Source: Vibrio porteresiae DSM 19223 | GTDB taxonomy: Bacteria; Pseudomonadota; Gammaproteobacteria; Enterobacterales; Vibrionaceae | DNA length: 64,000 bases | Direction of reading: 5' to 3' | NCBI RefSeq assembly: GCF_024347055.1 | Contig: NZ_AP024896.1 | Coordinates: 620,001-684,000, forward strand | Shown here: one piece after another, positions 8,108 to 17,353 of the stretch | Layout of the letters: the number at the start of each line of letters is the position of its first letter | How positions within the stretch are numbered: position 1 is the first letter of the stretch | Program-made: the position numbers and the translations under genes | Notes under the pieces: generated by a model | Told to the model about the DNA's origin: nothing | Databases searched by the model: none | What the model saw: only the letters and a program-made list of their open reading frames with translations

Positions 8108-9535
8108 ATGAAGACTTTTCACTCTTCGAGAAAACTCTTTACGGCTTTTGTGCTGCTCAACGCATGCTACGGAATGACTGTGGCACAAGCAGCTTCTGCG
8201 GGTCAAACCACGCCGCAGACCATGTCATCAGCTCAGGCTTTTTCGCAAGCCAAAGTAACGGACAAGATTACCTTGACCGTAAAACATGGCACGTTGCTGA
8301 CCTTGCCTGAAAAGGTGACACGCGTTCTTATTGCTGATCCAAAAGTGGCCAGTTTTCATACGCCATCTACCAATACCATTTTTGTTTATGCAGAAAGCGC
8401 AGGCACCACCACCTTATATGCGCTTAACGATGAGGACAAAGTGGTTCTCGCTGCCGCGATTCAAGCAGATTTTGATTTGCCAGCGTTAACCAAACAGATC
8501 AATACCGAAATCGAAGGTGCCAACGTTAAGCTGATGCGTTCGACTGAAAACGGCATCATTGTTCGCGGCTCAGTACAAACTCCCCAACAATCAAAGCAAG
8601 TGATTGACGCGATTACTGCTTTTACTGGTGGTTCATCCGATAATAAAAGCGGCGGTGGTCAAGGTGGCCAAGGGGCGCCTGGCGGTCAAGGGACTGCGGT
8701 GCGCGTGGTCAACCAATTGAAAGTGGAACTGTCGGCGCAAATCAATATTAGCGTTCGTATTGTCGAAGTGGCGCGTAGCTTGAGCTCACAATTGGGCTTT
8801 AGTTGGGAAGCCTTGCTCGATAACGGCAACAGCTTTATCCGCAATACCGGTACCTCTCTGTTTGATGCCACAACGGGCGTCTTTTCCGGTAGCACAGTCA
8901 CCAACGCAATGGCAGGTGGTGTTTCTCATAGCGGCAAATTGGCAGGCGTATTAACGGCGCTCTCTTCGAATGGTATGGCGAGCATTTTGGCTGAGCCGAA
9001 CTTAACAGCCATGTCCGGTGAAACCGCTGGCTTTGCGGCGGGGGGTGAAGTGCCTATCATCATCATGACCAACAACAACATCACTATCGATTACAAACAG
9101 TACGGGGTGATCATGCGGATGACACCAACCCTGCTGTCGCCAAATCGCATTAGTTTGCACATTGCCCCAGAAGTGAGCGATCTCTCTGATGATGGGGCTG
9201 TGCAATTGGCGGGTAATGTTATCCCTGCGTTTAAAGTGCGCCGTGCGGATACCACCGTTGAACTGGCGAGCGGACAGAGCTTTGCTCTGGCAGGCATGCT
9301 GCGTTCTAACGCCAACCAAACTGTTGATGGTGTCCCTGGCTTGCGCAATATCCCGATGCTAGGCCGTCTTTTTGAATCGGAATCTAACGAAAAAGAAGAG
9401 ACTGAGCTGGTGATCATCGCCACCGCGTATGTGGTCAGCCCAACTCAAGCGGGTGAGCTGCAAACTCCGGGTAAAGGCATTAAACCGCTGGATAACTCGA
9501 TTCCTGAAAAAGCCTCTGCTGGCTACCTATTTTAA
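8108..9535 (+). CDS. rcpA: Tad secretin CpaC/RcpA
   Basis: The outer-membrane channel through which the Flp pilus leaves the cell. The 475-residue protein has a signal peptide (cut near AQAASA), an N-terminal pilus-assembly/BON-like region (VTRVLIADPKVASFHTP; ENGIIVRGSVQTPQQSKQ) and a Gly-rich linker (about residues 176-195). The type II/III secretin domain holds VPIIIMTNNNITIDYKQYG, GVIMRMTPTLLSPNRISL and the closing VPGLRNIPMLGRLFES motif. RBS AAGGAAA is well placed. The gap after rcpC is 56 bp. Confidence 0.95.
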   Translation: MKTFHSSRKLFTAFVLLNACYGMTVAQAASAGQTTPQTMSSAQAFSQAKVTDKITLTVKHGTLLTLPEKVTRVLIADPKVASFHTPSTNTIFVYAESAGTTTLYALNDEDKVVLAAAIQADFDLPALTKQINTEIEGANVKLMRSTENGIIVRGSVQTPQQSKQVIDAITAFTGGSSDNKSGGGQGGQGAPGGQGTAVRVVNQLKVELSAQINISVRIVEVARSLSSQLGFSWEALLDNGNSFIRNTGTSLFDATTGVFSGSTVTNAMAGGVSHSGKLAGVLTALSSNGMASILAEPNLTAMSGETAGFAAGGEVPIIIMTNNNITIDYKQYGVIMRMTPTLLSPNRISLHIAPEVSDLSDDGAVQLAGNVIPAFKVRRADTTVELASGQSFALAGMLRSNANQTVDGVPGLRNIPMLGRLFESESNEKEETELVIIATAYVVSPTQAGELQTPGKGIKPLDNSIPEKASAGYLF

Positions 9536-9553
9536 TCATCTGGGAGTGACATT

Positions 9554-10195
9554 ATGCGTTTAACCATTTCTTTAGCGATTGCATGTGTTCTGCTGACCGG
9601 ATGTGAGCAGACCATCAACCATTGGCGTGAAGGTGATGAAACCGTTGCGACCGGGAAAAACTACCCGATTAAAGTCGCACCAACGGTATCAGCCGTCTCT
9701 TTGCAACTCACTGAACACAAGGGATTAAGCCCTGAATCGATGCAAAATCTCAACTCGTTGCTGACCAATCAGGGCAGATTGTCCAAGCAGCAACTCACGA
9801 TTCAACCTTATTCCAATGATGGCCAGCAGTTTGCCAACAAATTGCATGCCGCACTGCAACAGGCTGGCGCAATTGATGTGCGTATTTTGCCGATGACCTA
9901 TCAAGCCGATAAGGCGCAGTGGGACTTGCGCGTACAGTCGCAGGCATTGGTGGTTACCGTGCCAGATTGCCGGATTCACGATGCCAGCACATGGACGACA
10001 AAACCCTATGAAGCGGTTGGCCCTTTAGGCTGCGCAACGCGCGCTAACCTAGCACGCATGGTCAGCGATCCGGCCGATTTATTACGTGCCAAGGAACTTG
10101 GGCCTGCCGATGGCGAAGCCGCTTTACAAGCAGTTAAGCGTTACCAAGAAGATGAGCTAAAAGAATTGCTCGATATCGATTTCAACGAAGATTAA
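9554..10195 (+). CDS. rcpB: CpaD/RcpB-like pilus assembly lipoprotein
   Basis: A 213-residue protein with a lipobox (LLTG-Cys16), so a lipoprotein expected at the outer membrane. The CpaD-type C-terminal part includes VTVPDCRIHDASTWT and PLGCATRANLARMVSDPADL; the two Cys are typical. The C-terminal tail is acidic (DELKELLDIDFNED). Position between the secretin and tadZ matches the RcpB/CpaD slot in Tad operons. RBS GGGAG sits 9 bp before the ATG. Confidence 0.82.
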   Translation: MRLTISLAIACVLLTGCEQTINHWREGDETVATGKNYPIKVAPTVSAVSLQLTEHKGLSPESMQNLNSLLTNQGRLSKQQLTIQPYSNDGQQFANKLHAALQQAGAIDVRILPMTYQADKAQWDLRVQSQALVVTVPDCRIHDASTWTTKPYEAVGPLGCATRANLARMVSDPADLLRAKELGPADGEAALQAVKRYQEDELKELLDIDFNED

Positions 10196-10211
10196 CCACG
10201 AGGTGAGCATC

Positions 10212-11423
10212 ATGAGTGAACAACAACTCCAATACACAGCAGATGAGCTCGGTTCGATTGTCCTGTTTACGACTCAAAAAGATCAGGTGGCCTTGTACGC
10301 CGAGGATTTTCAACGCCTTAACTGTGCGCCAGAAAATGTGTTTCTCGGCAATGTTGAAAAGGCTACACAATGGGTCAAAGACAACGCAATCCCAATGGCG
10401 ATGTTTGTTGATATCGATCAGGAGCACTACCCATTAGAGAGCTTAGCCAGCTTAATTGAAGTGACTGGCCCAACGTGCAAAATCGTCGCCTTAGGCTCGC
10501 AGGTTAACCTCGATTTGTATCGCAATATGTTGGCTCAAGGCATCTTTGACTACCTGCTAAAGCCAGTCACCTTAGATCGCCTCGCCGCGACATTAAGCAG
10601 CATGAAAAAAGGCGTACTTGAAGAGCAATTGATTGGTCGAACAATTGCTGTTACTGGCGTGAAAGGGGGCTTAGGAACGTCAACGATCGCGTTTGGTATT
10701 GCGCAAATGTTGGCTAATCAGTCACGTATTTCAACGGCGCTGGTCGATTATGACCGTACCAATGGCTGTTTAGGTCTGCTGGCGGGCATCAATCAAGACG
10801 GCGGTTTGGATGGCGTTCTCAAATCAGACAATCTGGACGTGCGCTATTTGCACCGTTCGATGACCCAAGTGTCGGATAAATTGTCGCTGCTTAACCAAGC
10901 GCCAAACTATCAAGTGGCGGAGGAGCGATTAGCTGACGACCACGTACTGACACTCGGCGCAACCTTGTGCCAAATGTTTAATCAAGTGGTGTGGGATTTG
11001 CCTGCTAGCCAACCGCAAGGTGCGCTTGAGGTACTTAACTGCGCGCAAAGCCGCATTATCGTGGTCGATTACACTGTGACTGCAGCGCGTAATACCTTGC
11101 GCCTGTTGGAAAATATCGGCGATGAAACGGACGGTCAGCGCATTGTTATCGTGGCGAATCTACGTCAAGAAACGTCACAATCGATCAGCCGTGAAGAGTT
11201 TGAAAAATTCATCGGTCGCCGTATCGATCTTCAATTGCCAACTGCGGGTAAGGTATTGGAACAGCAGCTGCTTAAAGGCCCGTTAAAGGTTTCTGAGTTA
11301 GGTGAATTCAGCTCGGCATTAGCACATTTGGTGGATTTGGCGTGTGGTCGTCCAAGCGTGAAAAAAGAGAAGCGTAATCTCTTAGCGCTCTTCTCAACTG
11401 TGTTTGAGAGGAAAGCATCATGA
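10212..11423 (+). CDS. tadZ: TadZ/CpaE pilus-localisation ATPase
   Basis: A MinD/ParA-like protein thought to place the Tad apparatus at the pole. The 403-residue protein has an N-terminal receiver-like domain (about 10-130; ends FDYLLKPVTLDRLAATL) and a SIMIBI ATPase domain. Its altered P-loop is VTGVKGGLGTSTIAFGIAQM, with Thr where classical ParA has the second Lys, as often seen in CpaE. VWDLPASQP and RIIVVDYTVTAARNTLRLL follow. The ATG at 10212, 5 bp after GAGGTGAG, is used instead of a GTG at 10203. It overlaps tadA by 4 bp. Confidence 0.9.
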   Translation: MSEQQLQYTADELGSIVLFTTQKDQVALYAEDFQRLNCAPENVFLGNVEKATQWVKDNAIPMAMFVDIDQEHYPLESLASLIEVTGPTCKIVALGSQVNLDLYRNMLAQGIFDYLLKPVTLDRLAATLSSMKKGVLEEQLIGRTIAVTGVKGGLGTSTIAFGIAQMLANQSRISTALVDYDRTNGCLGLLAGINQDGGLDGVLKSDNLDVRYLHRSMTQVSDKLSLLNQAPNYQVAEERLADDHVLTLGATLCQMFNQVVWDLPASQPQGALEVLNCAQSRIIVVDYTVTAARNTLRLLENIGDETDGQRIVIVANLRQETSQSISREEFEKFIGRRIDLQLPTAGKVLEQQLLKGPLKVSELGEFSSALAHLVDLACGRPSVKKEKRNLLALFSTVFERKAS

Positions 11424-12784
11424 TGTTGAAAATGCCGCGTAATAGAGTGCGCGAACCTGTACCAGAAAGTGAGTCAAGCCAGCCTGCGCAAGAGAGTGGG
11501 CTGACGAAGGTAGAGCGTACTTCGCAGCAAGCGAGTAACGAGTCTGCCGCAGCCAATGCCCACTTACGTGTGGTGCGCGATTATCTTTACGAGCAGATCG
11601 ACCCGATGAAAGTGGCGTCGATGAAGCCAGAAAAATTGCAGCAGCAGATCAACGATTTGATCCGCTCGATTTGCGATACCCATCGCTTGCAATTTTCTGC
11701 AGAAGAAGAGCGCCACATTAGCCAGACCATGTTCAACGAGATGATCGGTATTGGGCCGATTCAACCTCTGTTGGCCGACGATTCAGTCAACGATATTTTG
11801 GTCAACGGTGCGGGACAGGTCTTTGTTGAGCGCTTTGGCAAATTGGTGCTGACACCGATTCATTTTATCGATGAAGAGCATGTGTTCAACATTGCCCAGC
11901 GTATTGCTGCGCGAGTAGGGCGTCGTATCGATGAAACCCATCCGATGGTGGATGCGCGTTTAGAAGATGGCAGCCGTGTGAACATCATTACCCATCCTTT
12001 GGCGCTTGATGGCACCACTATTTCGATTCGTAAATTCATGCGACGCAATATGTCACTCGAAATTTTGGCCGACAAAGGTGCGATGAACGAGGAAATGATC
12101 ACTATCTTAAAACGTGCGATGAAAGCGCGTTTAAACGTGATTATTTCTGGTGGTACTGGTGCGGGTAAAACCACGCTGCTCAATGCGTTATCGCAAAATA
12201 TCAGTAATGAAGATCGCATTATCACTATTGAAGATGCCGCTGAGCTGCAACTGCAACAAATCCACGTGGTGCGTTTAGAAACGCGCCCAGTGAGCGCCGA
12301 AGGGGCAGGTAAAGTCGACCAGCGCGATTTGGTGCGAAATGCACTGCGTATGCGTCCTGACCGGATTATTTTGGGTGAGGTACGTGGTGGAGAGAGCTTC
12401 GATATGTTGCAAGCCATGAACACCGGTCATGATGGTTCACTCTGTACTGTGCACGCCAATACACCCAGAGATGCGATCATGCGTTTGGAAAACATGGTGA
12501 TGATGGCCAACATGCAACTGCCGCTTGAGGCGATTCGTCGCCAAATTGCCAGCGCGGTGGATTTGATCGTCCAAGTTGAGCGCATGAGTGATGGTGGTCG
12601 TCGCGTGGTGTCGATTACTGAAGTGTGCGGCATGGAAGACGATGTGATTCAAACGCAAGAGCTGTTTGGTTTTACCACTCATGAAATCGATCGTCACGGC
12701 AAAGTGATTGGTAACTATGTCTCATCGGGTTTGCAGCCCAGTTTTTACAGCTCACATGCTCACTATTTTAGGGAGTATGAATAA
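11420..12784 (+). CDS. tadA: Tad secretion ATPase TadA/CpaF
   Basis: The hexameric motor of the Tad machine (type II/IV secretion ATPase family), 454 residues. Motifs: GNGAGQV-like N-terminal region (DILVNGAGQVFVERFGKL), Walker A GGTGAGKTTLLNAL (about 244-257), Asp box ITIEDAAELQL, Walker B RPDRIILGEVRGGE, and His box TGHDGSLCTVHAN. The first 60 residues are charged and variable. Its start overlaps tadZ (ATGA) and its stop overlaps tadB by 1 nt (TAATG), pointing to tight translational coupling. Confidence 0.97.
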   Translation: MMLKMPRNRVREPVPESESSQPAQESGLTKVERTSQQASNESAAANAHLRVVRDYLYEQIDPMKVASMKPEKLQQQINDLIRSICDTHRLQFSAEEERHISQTMFNEMIGIGPIQPLLADDSVNDILVNGAGQVFVERFGKLVLTPIHFIDEEHVFNIAQRIAARVGRRIDETHPMVDARLEDGSRVNIITHPLALDGTTISIRKFMRRNMSLEILADKGAMNEEMITILKRAMKARLNVIISGGTGAGKTTLLNALSQNISNEDRIITIEDAAELQLQQIHVVRLETRPVSAEGAGKVDQRDLVRNALRMRPDRIILGEVRGGESFDMLQAMNTGHDGSLCTVHANTPRDAIMRLENMVMMANMQLPLEAIRRQIASAVDLIVQVERMSDGGRRVVSITEVCGMEDDVIQTQELFGFTTHEIDRHGKVIGNYVSSGLQPSFYSSHAHYFREYE

Positions 12785-13764
12785 TGTGGGATCTCATCAC
12801 ATTAGCCCTGTTTGTGCTGATCTTCAGTTCGATTTTAAGTGTGCGTTACGCTGTGGTAGCGCACAACGAGAAGAAATCGCGCACTGCCTTTTTCTCGCAA
12901 TTGAGGGAGAAAGTCATTGGCCCGCAGACAGAAGAGAAGAGTGAACAAGAAGATGAAATCCGACGTTTTATCGAAGCGGATCGTTTTTCTTCTTGGCCTT
13001 TGATTGGCAAAGCAGCGCAGCGGTTTTGGATGGATTTGTCGCTTTTGGGCTGGCAAGACGCCTGGAAAAAACGGGCAATGATGCTGCTGGCGCCATCGTT
13101 TATGGTTGCCATCTTTGTAGCGAAATCTTCTACGTCACCTTTACTGCTGGCGTTGGGATTAACGGTAATTTTCTTTGTCACACTAGTGTGGTTTGCCTAT
13201 TTTCGTGCGATGAAACGCCATCTTCATGAATTTAAGCAAAATTTGCCCCAAGCGATTGATGCGATTATTCGCGCTGCCCGTGCGGGCGTGCCTGTCACCA
13301 ATACCTTTGCTATGGTGGCGAGCAACTTACCTGGCCCGTTAGCCACCGAATTTATGTTGATTGATAACTGGCTCAAAGTCGGGGTTCCGCTGCGTGAAGC
13401 GATGCGTGACTCTGCTGCGCGCGTGCCTTTAAACGAATATCGCTTTTTCGTGGTGATTTTGGTGATTAACCAAGAAACGGGCGGCAAGCTCAGTGACACT
13501 TTGGAAAAGCTGAGTGAAACCCTGCGCGATCGCCAAGAGTTAGCGCTAAAAATCAAAGCCAAAACATCGGAAGTTCGTGCTTCTGCGACCATTGTGGCGT
13601 TACTTGCACCGCTCTCTTTGGCGTACATGGCGTTTAACTCCCCTAAAGATTTTGAATTTTTAATTAATGATCCCACCGGCAATAGTGTCTTGATCTACGC
13701 GGTCTGCAGCGTGGCTCTTGGGTTGGGTATTACTCACTTTATGATTAAGCGAGTGCTGCGATGA
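12784..13764 (+). CDS. tadB: Tad inner-membrane platform protein TadB
   Basis: A 326-residue protein with an N-terminal helix, a pair of helices at about 95-140, and a C-terminal pair around the type II secretion F (GspF) domain. The domain is visible as FKQNLPQAIDAIIRAARAGVPV and NQETGGKLSDTLEKLSETLRDR. With TadC it forms the membrane base on which TadA works. The start overlaps the tadA stop, and the end overlaps tadC by 4 bp. Confidence 0.93.
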   Translation: MWDLITLALFVLIFSSILSVRYAVVAHNEKKSRTAFFSQLREKVIGPQTEEKSEQEDEIRRFIEADRFSSWPLIGKAAQRFWMDLSLLGWQDAWKKRAMMLLAPSFMVAIFVAKSSTSPLLLALGLTVIFFVTLVWFAYFRAMKRHLHEFKQNLPQAIDAIIRAARAGVPVTNTFAMVASNLPGPLATEFMLIDNWLKVGVPLREAMRDSAARVPLNEYRFFVVILVINQETGGKLSDTLEKLSETLRDRQELALKIKAKTSEVRASATIVALLAPLSLAYMAFNSPKDFEFLINDPTGNSVLIYAVCSVALGLGITHFMIKRVLR

Positions 13765-14705
13765 TGGAATCTAACGTGTTGTTTCTTGGCTTGGGATTGA
13801 TCTGTTTAGCGGTAGGGCTAGTGCTGATGGGCATCTACCATTTTTCTAAGCAGGTCACTTTGTCAGAACGTTTAAACACCACTGCGTCACAAGAACAAAG
13901 CAAAGATGAAGATCTGCAACGCGCAGTGAATCAACCGCTTTTTGAACGTTTCCCTTTTTTGCTCGGTTTTGCTAAAGCCGGTGAGAGTTTGGCGGGCACC
14001 CAATCTGACCGGATGAAAACCTACCGCCTATTAGCGATGGCAGGCTTTCAAGACCGCCGCTTTATTGGTCTGCTCACGTCCAGTAAATACGCCACTGGTG
14101 TGGTGTTGGTGATGTCGTTTTTGCTCTTTGGCTTGGATGTGGGGCATCGCCTTACGCTAACAGGTCTTGCGGGGAGCTTGATGCTGATGTTCCTTAGTGG
14201 CTTTTTCATTGAGTTGTGGCTAAAAGTGCGCGCCGCACGCCGTGGTGAACGCCTATCAAATGACTTGCCTGATGCCCTTGATCTGATGGTGATTTGTGCT
14301 GAGGCCGGCCTGCCGCTCGCGCGTATTCTGAAAGTGATTTCCAAAGAGTTGATGTTCTCTGCCCCTGAAGTGGCGCAAGAATTGGGTTACACCTACATGG
14401 AAATGCAGATTCTGACCGATCGCCGTAAAGCGCTAACGAATCTGGCTGAGCGTTGTGGCGTTGACAACATTTCCGCCATGGTGGCGACATTAGTACAAGC
14501 GGAACGTTACGGCACACCATTATCTCAAGCGTTGAAAACCATTTCTGAAGAGAGTCGCAAAGCCTTGGTGCTAGAGCTGGAAGAGAAAACCGGTAAGTTA
14601 CCGGCTCAGTTAAGTGTGCCGCTAATGACCCTGATTTTGCCACCAGTGATCGCGATGATGGGGGCGCCTGCAATGGTGCGTATCGTGCGGATTTTGGCCA
14701 ATTAA
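13761..14705 (+). CDS. tadC: Tad inner-membrane platform protein TadC
   Basis: Second GspF-domain protein of the base, 314 residues. It has an N-terminal helix, a helix pair at about 110-150, the F domain (LPDALDLMVICAEAGLPLAR; CGVDNISAMVATLVQAERYG), and the TadC-type ending KLPAQLSVPLMTLILPPVIA with a final membrane segment. It overlaps tadB by 4 bp and is followed 11 bp later by tadD. Confidence 0.93.
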   Translation: MMESNVLFLGLGLICLAVGLVLMGIYHFSKQVTLSERLNTTASQEQSKDEDLQRAVNQPLFERFPFLLGFAKAGESLAGTQSDRMKTYRLLAMAGFQDRRFIGLLTSSKYATGVVLVMSFLLFGLDVGHRLTLTGLAGSLMLMFLSGFFIELWLKVRAARRGERLSNDLPDALDLMVICAEAGLPLARILKVISKELMFSAPEVAQELGYTYMEMQILTDRRKALTNLAERCGVDNISAMVATLVQAERYGTPLSQALKTISEESRKALVLELEEKTGKLPAQLSVPLMTLILPPVIAMMGAPAMVRIVRILAN

Positions 14706-14716
14706 GGAACATAACA

Positions 14717-15559
14717 ATGAACACTAAACTGGTATTAACTGGCCTTGTATTGGCACTACTGAGCGGCTGCGCAACTCAACCCGCCAACCTCAATGCGGCG
14801 TCTAAACCTTTGCAGGGGGAAGCGCAAGAGGCGTTGACTCTGGCGCATTTACTGCGTGATAACGGCCGTTATAAAGCCTCTTATGAGGTGTATCAAAAGA
14901 TGGATGATAAGCACGAACTGAGTGATGCGTATTTACTGGAATACGCCTCAGTGGCAGCGTTAGTGGTTCCACCGGAAACGGCGGTTCATCTTTACCAACG
15001 AGCGCAACAAGCGCTAGGAAAGAACATTCAACCGCAGCAAAGTGAAGCGATTGAACTTGGCTTGGGTCGAGCTTATTTGCAATTGGCACAACGAGAAGAG
15101 GCGCAGCGTCACTTTGAGCTGGTGCTAAGTCATAATCCCAATAACGCAACGGCGTTAAATGGGTTAAGTGTGATTGCCAATTATCAAGGGCGCACATCTG
15201 ATGCGTTGGCTTATTTGCAACGTGCGATGAAGGTCGATGCCAATAATCCTATGGTTCTCAATAATCTTGCTATGACCTATATGGTCAGTGGCGATATTCA
15301 TCGCACCATTGAATTGCTGCAAGCACGGCAAAATACCTTGCCATTGTCGGGTAAGTTAAATTTAGCATTGGCTTACATTTTGGGTGAGCGAACCGATAAA
15401 GCACGCCAAGTGTTAAGCAGTGAATTGCCGACGGCGCAAACTGAACGAGCCATTGCCCAATTTGAACAGCTGCGCCAGCGTGTCGAGCAAGGCACACCGC
15501 TCAGCATAGAAATTGCTGCACTCAGTCAAACGCCAGTGAATTTGGCGGAGGAACATTGA
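14717..15559 (+). CDS. tadD: TadD tetratricopeptide lipoprotein
   Basis: A 280-residue lipoprotein (lipobox LLSG-Cys19) made of tetratricopeptide repeats; a clear unit is NPNNATALNGLSVIANYQGR followed by a second starting DANNPMVLNNLAMTYMVSGD. TadD is needed for Tad pilus assembly, probably as a pilotin-like helper of the secretin. RBS AAGGAAC lies 8 bp before the ATG. The stop codon overlaps the tadE start. Confidence 0.9.
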   Translation: MNTKLVLTGLVLALLSGCATQPANLNAASKPLQGEAQEALTLAHLLRDNGRYKASYEVYQKMDDKHELSDAYLLEYASVAALVVPPETAVHLYQRAQQALGKNIQPQQSEAIELGLGRAYLQLAQREEAQRHFELVLSHNPNNATALNGLSVIANYQGRTSDALAYLQRAMKVDANNPMVLNNLAMTYMVSGDIHRTIELLQARQNTLPLSGKLNLALAYILGERTDKARQVLSSELPTAQTERAIAQFEQLRQRVEQGTPLSIEIAALSQTPVNLAEEH

Positions 15560-16089
15560 TGGCAAGGTCGCTGCGTGTGTTTGAGCGCAAACAAAGGGGA
15601 ATCGTGTCGGTTGAAGCCGCGCTGATTTTCCCAGTGCTGCTGTTTATTTTGGTGATGTTTTTTGAGTTAGCCAGAATTGCGCTGGTGATCATCGCCGTGA
15701 ACACGTCACTGGAACGGTCGGTACAACAACTGCGCTTTGAGGACAACTTTTACGCCCTTAATCAAAATCAGCTTAACCAGCTGATTACCGATAAGATCGT
15801 GAACCAGTCGTATGGCTTGGTGAATGAAGAGAACATCTCGTTAGAAGTGCACACGTTTTCCAATTTGGGTGAGTTTTCAGGCTCATCAACTCAAAGCAGT
15901 GATGACAGCAGTGATAGTGAGGAAACGCCAGACTATACCAATTCGCCGGTGTTAAACCTGACCTTGACGTTGCACCAAACGTTTATCACTCCATTGCCTT
16001 CGCTGTTCAATTTGGGAACATCTTATCAGCATGAATTCCAACAAGTATTAGGTGATTTGGTCATTGATGACGATGAGGATGAATCATGA
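15559..16089 (+). CDS. tadE: TadE-like pseudopilin
   Basis: A 176-residue pseudopilin with a basic leader and processing site G/IVSVEAALIFP, with Glu at +5, then one hydrophobic helix (LLFILVMFFELARIALVII). The C-terminal half has a low-complexity Ser/Asp/Glu stretch (SSTQSSDDSSDSEETPD, about residues 112-130), unusual for TadE. The ATG at 15559 (TTGATGG) overlaps the tadD stop. TadV should process it. Confidence 0.85.
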   Translation: MARSLRVFERKQRGIVSVEAALIFPVLLFILVMFFELARIALVIIAVNTSLERSVQQLRFEDNFYALNQNQLNQLITDKIVNQSYGLVNEENISLEVHTFSNLGEFSGSSTQSSDDSSDSEETPDYTNSPVLNLTLTLHQTFITPLPSLFNLGTSYQHEFQQVLGDLVIDDDEDES

Positions 16090-16652
16090 GAGGCAGTTTA
16101 CGTAAAGCCAAAGGACTGGCGCTGATTGAATTGACGCTGATGATGGGCATGTTCGTGGGATCGGCGGCGATTATTGGCGATCTTTATACGGTCAGCCAAC
16201 TGCGTAGTCACTATGACCGAATGTCTCACAACTTAGCTTCTATTATCTCTATCCAACGTTATATCAGTGCTAAGGACTTGAATTTATTGATTACGCGAAA
16301 CATGCCAGAAGCGGATATCGGCGAGTATGAACTCTATATCTACAATGTGAAGTTGGATCGCAGTATGGCGTGGCTCCCGTTAAAACGTGGATCGTTAGAC
16401 GGTATTTGTCCTGAGCTTAGTGCTGGTGGAAAGTTCAGTGCTGACATGCCAGAAGAGGATAGCGAAGATGCCCAAAACGCAGTGATCGTGGTGCAGCTTT
16501 GTCGTCAGTCTGAGGGGTTAACACCTTTTGCGTCAATATTGTCACCTAAAACCATTCAAGTGGTGGCATCAAACCGAGCACGAGAAAAAACCATTGAAGT
16601 GGATAAGGTTCTGGCAGGGGAGTTAGGAATCGATGAAGACGATGACAGTTGA
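16086..16652 (+). CDS. tadF: TadF-like pseudopilin
   Basis: A 188-residue protein with leader MRGSLRKAKG and processing site G/LALIELTLMMG (Glu at +5), then a hydrophobic helix; the remainder is a globular periplasmic domain. It overlaps tadE by 4 bp. It ends with an acidic tail (GIDEDDDS). It is the last recognisable Tad gene: no TadG (the von Willebrand-type protein that often closes these operons) follows. Confidence 0.82.
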   Translation: MRGSLRKAKGLALIELTLMMGMFVGSAAIIGDLYTVSQLRSHYDRMSHNLASIISIQRYISAKDLNLLITRNMPEADIGEYELYIYNVKLDRSMAWLPLKRGSLDGICPELSAGGKFSADMPEEDSEDAQNAVIVVQLCRQSEGLTPFASILSPKTIQVVASNRAREKTIEVDKVLAGELGIDEDDDS

Positions 16653-17052
16653 AGTTAATAAGCGTTCAGCGCTCTCCATGTGGCTGTATAAGCTTTTGGC
16701 CCTTGCCAGTCTTGCCATGGCGGTGTTGGGAATTTTGCTGCCGGGATTACCTGCAACGGAGTTTGTTATTCTGGCGGCTTGGGCGGCAGCCAAAGGGTCG
16801 CCGACCATTCATCAGTGGATTATGTCAGTGCCGTACTTTCGCCGCATCATCGATAACTGGCGACATGGGGGAGTTATTTCAAGACGCAATAAAGTGCATT
16901 CCGCTCTTTCTATGCTAGCGTGTTTTACGTTGCTGGTGGTCATGGAAGTTGCTTATTCGTGGCTTGCGGTTGCGGCGCTCGGAATGGGAATTGGCGCATT
17001 TTTTATTTGGCGTCGCCCAGAGACTCGACCATTAGTGACTCGGGATAAATAA
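16633..17052 (+). CDS. DUF454 (YbaN-like) inner-membrane protein
   Basis: A 139-residue protein with the YbaN/DUF454 pattern: first helix pair with GILLPGLPATEFVILAAWAAAKGSP, then WIMSVPYFRRIIDNWRHGGVI, and two further helices. The function of the family is unknown. It begins 20 bp inside tadF in another frame, so it is probably translated from the same message, although YbaN homologues are not part of the Tad machine elsewhere. A second ATG at 16642 is also possible. Confidence 0.85.
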   Translation: MKTMTVEVNKRSALSMWLYKLLALASLAMAVLGILLPGLPATEFVILAAWAAAKGSPTIHQWIMSVPYFRRIIDNWRHGGVISRRNKVHSALSMLACFTLLVVMEVAYSWLAVAALGMGIGAFFIWRRPETRPLVTRDK

Positions 17053-17353
17053 TGATTTACAAAATTATTAAGCTTGATAGAAAATAAGTAGTAATTAATA
17101 AAGTTATAGCTAATATTAATATGGTTGTGTTCTACTTTTCATTTTAAAAATCCCAATAATGAGTACTGACTAGTTAATTGTTAAGCGTCGGTGTTTTATA
17201 GCGATAAATAAGTAAAGTAACTTTGCAATTTACGCTATTACATAAATCAACTATTCACGCCTAAAATGAATTTCTTCAAAAAATATAAGCAATACGCGAA
17301 CAGGCTAATGTGACTGAACTTATTGCGAATGAGTTATGGTGCTGGGAGAGATT
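17053..17353. other. AT-rich intergenic region after the Tad operon
   Basis: About 300 bp with no supported gene. It is strongly AT-rich and contains no clear Rho-independent terminator, so how the Tad transcript ends is unclear. A short promoter for the following gene could lie here but no convincing -35/-10 pair was picked. Confidence 0.5.

Noticed and set aside
11860..12423. 187-codon minus-strand frame inside tadA
   Set aside because: A shadow of the highly conserved tadA coding sequence; Ser/Arg-rich composition typical of antisense frames.
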